Shown here: positions 6,034-10,761 of the stretch, one piece after another
How the letters are laid out: each line of letters begins with the position of its first letter
Numbering within the stretch: position 1 is the stretch's first letter
NCBI GenBank assembly: GCA_947450405.1
Contig: CANFVI010000047.1
Span: 1 to 10,761, forward strand
Length of the DNA: 10,761 nt
Direction of reading: 5' to 3'
Source of the DNA: Flavobacteriales bacterium
GTDB taxonomy: Bacteria; Bacteroidota; Bacteroidia; NS11-12g; UBA955
The notes under the pieces: generated by a model
Seen by the model: the letters and a program-made list of their open reading frames with translations, nothing else
Database searches by the model: none
What the model was told of the DNA's origin: nothing
Translations under genes and position numbers: made by a program

Positions 6034-6906
6034 ATGACCCCTTGGCAACAACATATAGATGACTTTATCTTCTACATTGAGAAGAACAAAAGAATGAGCA
6101 TCCATACAACTGTTGCATATAGAGGCGATTTAGAGCAATTTCTGGCATTTCTAACCACCATTGGCAATCCGAGTTTAAATCAACTCAAAGCCACACATGT
6201 AAGAGCTTGGATGTCGGATATGATGCAACACAATATTGCACCAAGAAGTATCCATAGAAAAATATCAAGCCTGAGAGCCTTGGTGAAACACTTACGAAAA
6301 GATGGAGTGATAGACCATGACCCTTTAATCAAAATATCTGTACCAAAAACTCCAAAACATCTGGTTAAAGACATTCCGGCAGAAGACCTAAAAAATATGT
6401 TTGAACGATTTCCTTGGAATGAAGTCGAAAATGGCCAAAGAGACAGATTGCTATTGCTGCTATTCTATACCTCCGGAATGCGTTTGTCGGAATTGGTTGG
6501 ACTAAAAACAAGCGATGTGGATTTATCGAGGAATACGTTAAGTGTATTGGGAAAAAGAAATAAAGTACGGTTAATTCCACTCCATGATGAGGGCATTGAT
6601 TTATTAAGAATATATATTACTACAATAGAGAGGGGATATTTATTCACCTTAGAATCAGGAGAACCTCTTTATCCTGTTTTTGTTTATCGACTTGTAAACA
6701 AGTATTTAAAACTCTTTTCACATGCTGCCAAAACAAGTCCGCATGTATTGCGACATTCATTTGCAACACACATGTTGAACAATGGAGCAAACCTGATGGC
6801 AATAAAGGACATATTGGGACATGCCAATTTATCGGCCACACAAGTCTATACTAAAAACTCTTTTGAAAAGTTGAAGAAGATTCACCAACTTCACCCTAGG
6901 AAATAA
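6034..6906 (+). CDS. xerC: Xer-type tyrosine recombinase
   Basis: A 290-residue site-specific recombinase, the usual length for XerC/XerD, which act at dif to resolve chromosome dimers. The N-terminal core-binding SAM-like domain covers about 1-90 (TVAYRGDLEQFLAFL, 26-40). All catalytic residues are present: Arg150 in SGMRLSELVGL (147-157), Lys174 in GKRNKVRLIPLH (173-184), His237 and Arg240 in HVLRHSFATHML (237-248), His263 in LGHANLSATQVYT (261-273) and nucleophile Tyr272. Length, lack of a phage-type extension, and position just after rpsU argue for a housekeeping Xer rather than a mobile-element integrase. In many Bacteroidota genomes a Xer gene follows rpsU. XerC and XerD cannot be told apart reliably here, so the symbol is provisional. 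Its stop lies 2 nt from the stop of the convergent RidA gene, with no terminator between. Confidence 0.93.
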   Translation: MTPWQQHIDDFIFYIEKNKRMSIHTTVAYRGDLEQFLAFLTTIGNPSLNQLKATHVRAWMSDMMQHNIAPRSIHRKISSLRALVKHLRKDGVIDHDPLIKISVPKTPKHLVKDIPAEDLKNMFERFPWNEVENGQRDRLLLLLFYTSGMRLSELVGLKTSDVDLSRNTLSVLGKRNKVRLIPLHDEGIDLLRIYITTIERGYLFTLESGEPLYPVFVYRLVNKYLKLFSHAAKTSPHVLRHSFATHMLNNGANLMAIKDILGHANLSATQVYTKNSFEKLKKIHQLHPRK

Positions 6907-6908
6907 TT

Positions 6909-7322
6909 TTAAATCGTTGCTATCACTTTAAGTTCAATTCCAATTGGTGTAGGCAAACAGTTAATTTCTAACGTGGTTCTACAAGGTGGATTTTCACCAA
7001 AGTATTCCGCCCAAAGTTTATTGTAAATAGGAAAATCGTCTTTCATATTTGTAAGAAAAACCGTAACATCAACAATATTATCCCAACTACTTCCGGCATC
7101 TTCTAATATCCAACGAACATTTTGAAAAACCGAACGGCATTGCGTTTCGATGTCGTAACTAATAATATTTCTATTTTCGTCTAATTCGACACCAGGAATA
7201 ACCTTTGTACCTTTTTCTCTTGGGCCAACACCACTCAAAAACAACAAATTGCCTACCCTGCGAGCATGAGGGTACAATCCTACCGGTTCAGGAGCTTTGC
7301 TACTATTAAATAATTCACTCAT
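6909..7322 (-). CDS. RidA/YjgF-family deaminase, 2-aminomuconate deaminase-like
   Basis: A 137-residue, single-domain protein of the Rid family, whose members hydrolyse enamine/imine intermediates and form trimers. The family arginine is Arg115 in PPCRTTLEI (112-120) and the glutamate that positions water is Glu130 in GIELKVIA (128-135). The N-terminal stretch KAPEPVGLYPHARRVGNLLF (9-28) and VENxxxILxxAGxxWxxIVDVTVFL-like helix (about 66-90) resemble 2-aminomuconate deaminases of tryptophan/2-aminophenol catabolism more than classical RidA, so that pathway is possible. No other gene of that pathway is present in the window. Its ATG (7322-7320) overlaps the stop codon of the upstream WD40 gene by one base (TAATG), so translation is probably coupled. 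A general imine-detoxifying role is equally possible. Confidence 0.88.
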   Translation of the reverse strand: MSELFNSSKAPEPVGLYPHARRVGNLLFLSGVGPREKGTKVIPGVELDENRNIISYDIETQCRSVFQNVRWILEDAGSSWDNIVDVTVFLTNMKDDFPIYNKLWAEYFGENPPCRTTLEINCLPTPIGIELKVIATI

Positions 7323-8491
7323 TAATTTTTCTTTTTAGGAAGGTTTTTAGGTTTTTCTGCATTTTGGGGAGCTTCGCTGGCCTTATCTGCTTTAGCTCCG
7401 TCTGCATCATCAGACCAAGCCCAATCTTCTTGAGGTTGACCAGATGCTGGAACCATTTTGCCGTTTTTACCTTTAACCATTTGCTTTTTAACGAATGGAA
7501 TAAATCGAATTGGCGTTTTGTAAATTGAAATACCATAAGAACCACCTGTTTGTAGGCTAGCCACTGCAATTCTAGTTTCATTGGCATTGAAACAAGCTTG
7601 GCGAGCATTTGTTCCCTTTGGTTGAATGTTGGTCATACATTTGCCTGTTTCCAAATTCCAAAGCTTAATTTCACCGGTATTACAAGTACTTACCAAGTAT
7701 TTACCATCTGCAGAAAATTGAACAGAGGTAACTTTCCAAGCATGTCCAGTTAACTTCTTTAAAATAGTTGCCGTTGCCATGTCCCAAATAATGATTGATT
7801 TATCATCTGAACCGCTGGCCAACATTTTTTTATTGGGGGACATATCTAAGCAATTTACCGGACCCGTATGACCAGTAAAAGATTTAGTTACATTTTTCTT
7901 CAAAGTAATTTGCTCGATCACAGGTTTTGCAGAAGCAACCAAGAAAGCACCTTTGGCAGTAGACAAAATAAAATCATTGACTTTGGTTCCAAATTGCAAG
8001 GCTTTTTCAACTTTGTTATTTTCAAAATTCACTACGTCATACAAACGAATTGAACCATCATGAGAGCTACTGAACAAGACCATACCTGCTGGGTCAAATA
8101 ACAAATTCGAAATAGCTTCTTTGTGATCGCGTGAAACGAATAAAAGTTTTCCAGTAGCAATATCATACACCCTTACTGTAAAATCTTTAGAACCAGTAGC
8201 AACCATTGTACTCTGGTAATTAATTGCCACCGCAGTAACAGCAGCAAAATGACCCGTGAATGATTTTGAAAATGTGATACCACCACTGGTGTCAACAGTA
8301 TACAATCTTGCTGTATTATCCCAACTTCCCGAAATTAGGAATTTACCATCTTTAGAATAAGTAACAGTTTCTACCGCATTGGTGTGTCCAGGTATATTCT
8401 GCTCAAAACTAACTACTGTATCTTGTTGTGCTAAGGCATTTAAAATGCTGCAGCAGAACGCGATAAAAAATAAGAACAATTGTTTTATCAT
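7322..8491 (-). CDS. Exported seven-blade WD40-repeat protein
   Basis: A 389-residue protein. A signal peptide (MIKQLFLFFIAFCCSILNAL) with a likely signal-peptidase-I site after ALA (19-21) indicates export; no lipobox fits at Cys13 or Cys14. The mature part is a beta-propeller with WD-type blades at about 35-67, 80-110, 123-152, 165-200, 208-240, 249-281 and 293-326. Blades 1, 2, 5 and 6 carry clear GH...W/YD ends (for example IIIWDM 233-238, IKLWNL 275-280). Blade 4 is degenerate, lacking GH and WD. After the propeller a basic linker (335-346) leads to an acidic/Ala/Lys-rich tail (355-389) ending in KKKN, likely disordered. WD40 propellers are binding scaffolds; no enzymatic role is implied and the ligand is unknown. 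It is co-transcribed with the RidA gene, whose start overlaps its stop. Confidence 0.92.
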   Translation of the reverse strand: MIKQLFLFFIAFCCSILNALAQQDTVVSFEQNIPGHTNAVETVTYSKDGKFLISGSWDNTARLYTVDTSGGITFSKSFTGHFAAVTAVAINYQSTMVATGSKDFTVRVYDIATGKLLFVSRDHKEAISNLLFDPAGMVLFSSSHDGSIRLYDVVNFENNKVEKALQFGTKVNDFILSTAKGAFLVASAKPVIEQITLKKNVTKSFTGHTGPVNCLDMSPNKKMLASGSDDKSIIIWDMATATILKKLTGHAWKVTSVQFSADGKYLVSTCNTGEIKLWNLETGKCMTNIQPKGTNARQACFNANETRIAVASLQTGGSYGISIYKTPIRFIPFVKKQMVKGKNGKMVPASGQPQEDWAWSDDADGAKADKASEAPQNAEKPKNLPKKKN

Positions 8492-8507
8492 GAGAATAAA
8501 GTTTCAT

Positions 8508-8515
8508 CAAAAATA
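8508..8515 (-). promoter_or_regulatory. -7 promoter element of the WD40-ridA unit
   Basis: On the minus strand TATTTTTG is an exact TAnnTTTG. It ends 16 nt before the ATG at 8491, giving a leader of about 10 nt. No clear TTTG stands at the usual upstream distance. It lies in the 71-nt gap after the saccharopine dehydrogenase stop codon, so the WD40 gene need not depend on read-through. Confidence 0.55.
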
Positions 8516-8562
8516 CAAAAATGAAATCTGAAAATTCACTTTGTGGATAAAACTACAAATAA

Positions 8563-9891
8563 TTAATTATTAATTTGTTGTGTCGTCTCTACAAATTGTA
8601 TTCCCAGTTCTTCCAATTGGAGCAATATCTGTTTCCCCCAAATAACATTAAATGGCATCAAACAACCACGTTCTTTAATACTTCCATCGAGTATTGAAAT
8701 AGCGCCCAATGCCAGCGGTAAACCTACCGTTTTTGCCATAGCTGTATGTGCACCGCCTTCGCCAATGATGCGTAGTGTTGCCAAATATTGAAATGCAATT
8801 TCATTGATTGAATAATCAATTTTATGCACCATCAATACTTCATCTTTATCGGATTCGTTCAGCTTCCATTTTTCTTGAAGGATATTTTGCAAATGAGCCG
8901 CATGACTTAAATTTTCTAATGGAAGTGTATTTTCACTATCCAAATCTAAGTACATCATTTTTTCAACAACGTCGCTATCATTTACATAAAGTTTGGTTAA
9001 CCAATCCTGAACCGATTTGCATTTGGTTATAAATTCAAACCAAACTCTTCTATTGGCAAAAACCAACTCCTGTCCTTTTTCATCATCCGTAAATCCTGCA
9101 TCAATCAAAACTTGCCAAGCCTGGCTGTAACCTACCCTTCGCAAGGTTCCGCGGAGCATTGTTTTCACACCGTTGAGATGATATTGATCGATGTAGCTTA
9201 AACTATCTCTATTTGGGTAAGCCTCAATTTCTCCCAACCCGGGAAAATCGAATCTTTTTACATGTTTAAAAACTTCGGTCGGAGCAATTTGATACAATTC
9301 CCCATTTGCAATCCACTTACTTTTACCACCCTGACCTGCCAAAACAACATTTCTGGGATTCCAGGTAAACTTATATTTCCAAGGATTTCCTTGGCAATCG
9401 TTTTCAGTAATTAATCCCCCACAATAACTTTCAAATCCAAAAATATCACCCCCTTTTTCTTGTATTTCAAAAATTGCTTTTGCAGCAGATAAATGATCAA
9501 TTCCAGGATCAAGACCTAATTCATTTAATAGCACAACATCGTTTTCAATTGCAACATCATGCAAAGCCTTCATTTCGGGAGATATGTAAGAAGCCGTTAC
9601 CAAATGAGTTCCATGCAAAACACAAAAGCGAGCCACCCCAAAATGCATTGATGGAGGCAATACACTAATTACAAGATCGGAATATCGAACAATAGATTCT
9701 AAATTTTTGAGATCGGCCAAATTGGACTGTTCAAAAATGCAATTGACATTTTCTCCGAAAGATGAAAAATATCCCTCGAAATCTTGATCATACACTTTCA
9801 ATTCCCAGCTTTTGGCTTTTGCTACAAGAGCCAAATGGTCTATTAGATAACCGGCACTTCTACCCGCGCCAAGAATTGCTATTTTTTGCAC
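8563..9891 (-). CDS. Saccharopine dehydrogenase-family protein (LYS9/saccharopine reductase-like)
   Basis: A 442-residue NAD(P)-dependent enzyme. The start is the GTG at 9891-9889: residues 2-14 (QKIAILGAGRSAG) are the first strand and GxGxxG loop of the Rossmann fold, so a later start would destroy the domain. Further family features are VISVLPPSMH (74-83), NELGLDPGIDHLSA (123-136), YCGGL (156-160) and NPWKYKFTWNPR (169-180). The DPGIDH and CGGL...NPxxYKFxWxPR motifs are those of LYS9 and of the dehydrogenase half of animal AASS, which interconvert saccharopine with allysine plus glutamate, so a role in lysine breakdown is the best inference. No lysine-ketoglutarate reductase or allysine dehydrogenase is nearby. 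It begins 18 nt after the TrmH gene, and a -7-like element sits 4 nt before the GTG. Confidence 0.9.
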   Translation of the reverse strand: MQKIAILGAGRSAGYLIDHLALVAKAKSWELKVYDQDFEGYFSSFGENVNCIFEQSNLADLKNLESIVRYSDLVISVLPPSMHFGVARFCVLHGTHLVTASYISPEMKALHDVAIENDVVLLNELGLDPGIDHLSAAKAIFEIQEKGGDIFGFESYCGGLITENDCQGNPWKYKFTWNPRNVVLAGQGGKSKWIANGELYQIAPTEVFKHVKRFDFPGLGEIEAYPNRDSLSYIDQYHLNGVKTMLRGTLRRVGYSQAWQVLIDAGFTDDEKGQELVFANRRVWFEFITKCKSVQDWLTKLYVNDSDVVEKMMYLDLDSENTLPLENLSHAAHLQNILQEKWKLNESDKDEVLMVHKIDYSINEIAFQYLATLRIIGEGGAHTAMAKTVGLPLALGAISILDGSIKERGCLMPFNVIWGKQILLQLEELGIQFVETTQQINN

Positions 9892-9895
9892 AATA

Positions 9896-9903
9896 CAATA
9901 ATA
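9896..9903 (-). promoter_or_regulatory. Possible -7 element before the saccharopine dehydrogenase GTG start
   Basis: On the minus strand TATTATTG matches five of the six fixed bases of TAnnTTTG and ends 4 nt before the GTG. It lies in the 18-nt gap after the TrmH stop codon (9912-9910). No TTTG-like -33 element is seen in the end of the trmH coding sequence, so this is tentative. Confidence 0.35.
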
Positions 9904-9909
9904 CGAAAT

Positions 9910-10710
9910 TTATTTAACTCGTTGGCGTCTGGCTTCGTACATTAAAACAGCAGAAGCAACAGAAACATTTAAACTGTCAACAAAACCAAGCATGGGTATA
10001 TTAATATTTTGACCAACGTTTCTCCAAGAACCAGACAATCCTTGATGTTCAGCTCCAACTACAAGCGCCACACCTCCGGTTAAGTTTGCATCAAACAATG
10101 AAATCGACTCATCCATAAAAGTAGAAAAAATTTGAATATTCTTCTTCTTAAGCATATCAATGGCATCATTCGAACTACAAACAATCACGGGAACGGTAAA
10201 AACACATCCCAAACTATTTCTTATTACATTAGGATGAAAAACATCCAACAACTCATCACACACTATAATTGCATCCATTTTGGAAGCATCGGCTGTTCTT
10301 AAAATAGCACCCAAATTACCAGGTTTTTCAACCGCTTCGGCAACCAAGTATAATCCGTCAGATTTCAAATCATTCAGTGTAGGTCTATTGTTCGGATATG
10401 CAACTACCGCGATGGCATTCTCTACCCCTCCCCTATAAGCCAAAGATTCAAAAACGGCAGCAGAAAGCAGATATATATTTGCGATTGATTCTAATTCAAT
10501 TCCAATTCTCTCTGACAAATGTCCTTCAGAAATCAAATCTTTACAATAAGCAATTTCTTTAATGTCATATCCTGCCTCAATACACAATTTGATTTCAATA
10601 AGTCCCTCAACCAGAAAAACACCTTCCTTTTTACGTGCACGATTTTTCTCTTGTAAAACTTTAATGTGTTTTACCCAATCATTTTGGAAGCTAGAAATTT
10701 CGCGTATCAT
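9910..10710 (-). CDS. TrmH/SpoU-family RNA 2'-O-methyltransferase
   Basis: A 266-residue SPOUT-class methyltransferase that uses S-adenosylmethionine to methylate ribose 2'-OH groups in rRNA or tRNA. The N-terminal SpoU substrate-binding domain (about 5-105) includes RKKEGVFLVEG (26-36). The knotted catalytic domain has motif 1 EAVEKPGNLGAILRTADA (125-142) with Arg138, motif 2 VVGAEHQGLS (217-226) and motif 3 IPMLGFVDSLNVSVASAVLM (238-257). The usual motif-1 opening DxVxDPGN reads EAVEKPGN here, an acceptable variant. Length and the N-terminal domain resemble the 23S rRNA-type members (RlmB/TsnR group), but the target nucleotide cannot be read from sequence. The ATG overlaps the stop codon of an upstream gene (ATGA), implying coupled translation, and the saccharopine dehydrogenase gene follows 18 nt downstream. 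Confidence 0.94.
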   Translation of the reverse strand: MIREISSFQNDWVKHIKVLQEKNRARKKEGVFLVEGLIEIKLCIEAGYDIKEIAYCKDLISEGHLSERIGIELESIANIYLLSAAVFESLAYRGGVENAIAVVAYPNNRPTLNDLKSDGLYLVAEAVEKPGNLGAILRTADASKMDAIIVCDELLDVFHPNVIRNSLGCVFTVPVIVCSSNDAIDMLKKKNIQIFSTFMDESISLFDANLTGGVALVVGAEHQGLSGSWRNVGQNINIPMLGFVDSLNVSVASAVLMYEARRQRVK

Positions 10711-10761
10711 GAATTTTCAGTATCGTTGTTATTCAACCATTCATTTTTAGGCTTTCTAAAC
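10707..10761 (-). CDS. C-terminal end of an unidentified upstream gene, partial
   Basis: On the minus strand one frame is open from the window edge (10760) to TGA at 10709-10707, encoding FRKPKNEWLNNNDTENS. The other two frames hit stops. The TGA overlaps the ATG of the TrmH-family gene as ATGA, the typical four-base overlap of coupled genes, which is the main evidence that this is a real gene end. The 17 residues are hydrophilic and give no family identity. They do not look like an outer-membrane barrel, which would end in an aromatic residue. Confidence 0.45.
   Translation of the reverse strand, partial: FRKPKNEWLNNNDTENS

Noticed and set aside
6034..6906. Tyrosine recombinase as the mark of an integrated mobile element
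   Set aside because: No att-like repeats, tRNA target, phage or conjugation genes are nearby, and length and rpsU linkage fit a housekeeping Xer.
7315..7608. 97-codon minus-strand frame overlapping the WD40 gene
   Set aside because: It is an out-of-frame reading of the WD40 C-terminal tail on the same strand, with Lys/Leu-rich random-like sequence.
4525..9891. Joint lysine/glutaryl-CoA degradation island including the acyl-CoA dehydrogenase
   Set aside because: The dehydrogenase has short-chain/butyryl-type motifs (GEGTSEIQ), not those of glutaryl-CoA dehydrogenase, and lies on the other strand with unrelated genes between.
10562..10750. 62-codon plus-strand frame at the right edge
   Set aside because: It lies antisense to the start of the TrmH-family gene and shows no recognisable protein features.
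1..10761. CRISPR array, rRNA or tRNA genes, defence or toxin-antitoxin system
   Set aside because: No spaced direct repeats, conserved RNA signatures or toxin-like gene pairs were seen; coding genes fill nearly all of the window.

Overview
The window is a stretch of ordinary, A+T-rich chromosome from a member of the Bacteroidota. Three things point there. Promoter elements match the Bacteroidota sigma-A form (TTTG, about 20 nt, TAnnTTTG), most clearly before the NifU-like gene and before rpsU. Start codons generally lack Shine-Dalgarno sequences. The gene families are typical of the phylum: a small bS21, a divergent RsmI-like methyltransferase, an Mrp ATPase without its C-terminal CxxC, and an SPT-like alpha-oxoamine synthase. 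The family or genus cannot be fixed from this sequence. I see no prophage, transposon, CRISPR array, rRNA, tRNA or defence island.

Layout: (1) 1-1571, minus strand: a small two-helix membrane protein, an Mrp/ApbC P-loop ATPase, and the start of a NifU-like iron-sulfur scaffold that runs off the left edge; the last two are functionally related Fe-S factors. (2) 1651-5667, plus strand: an RsmI-like methyltransferase, an SPT/KBL-type PLP enzyme followed 9 nt later by a membrane-anchored helix-hairpin-helix protein, and an acyl-CoA dehydrogenase. (3) 5673-6906, plus strand: rpsU with a near-perfect promoter and a strong intrinsic terminator, then a Xer-type tyrosine recombinase. (4) 6909-8491, minus strand: an exported seven-blade WD40 protein coupled through TAATG to a RidA-family deaminase, convergent with the recombinase across a 2-nt gap. 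(5) 8563-10761, minus strand: the tail of an unidentified gene overlapping a TrmH-family RNA methyltransferase, followed after 18 nt by a saccharopine-dehydrogenase-family enzyme.

The genes are mostly housekeeping: Fe-S assembly, rRNA/tRNA modification, lipid and acyl-CoA chemistry, ribosome structure, chromosome resolution and amino-acid turnover. No new multi-gene system is evident. The most interesting signal is not a gene. At several genes (nfu, the small membrane protein, the recombinase, the saccharopine dehydrogenase, possibly the RsmI-like gene) a -7-like element ends only 4-5 nt before the start codon. That predicts leaderless transcripts, two of them starting with GTG. All intergenic gaps are about 100 nt or shorter, so no long stretch lacks a gene.
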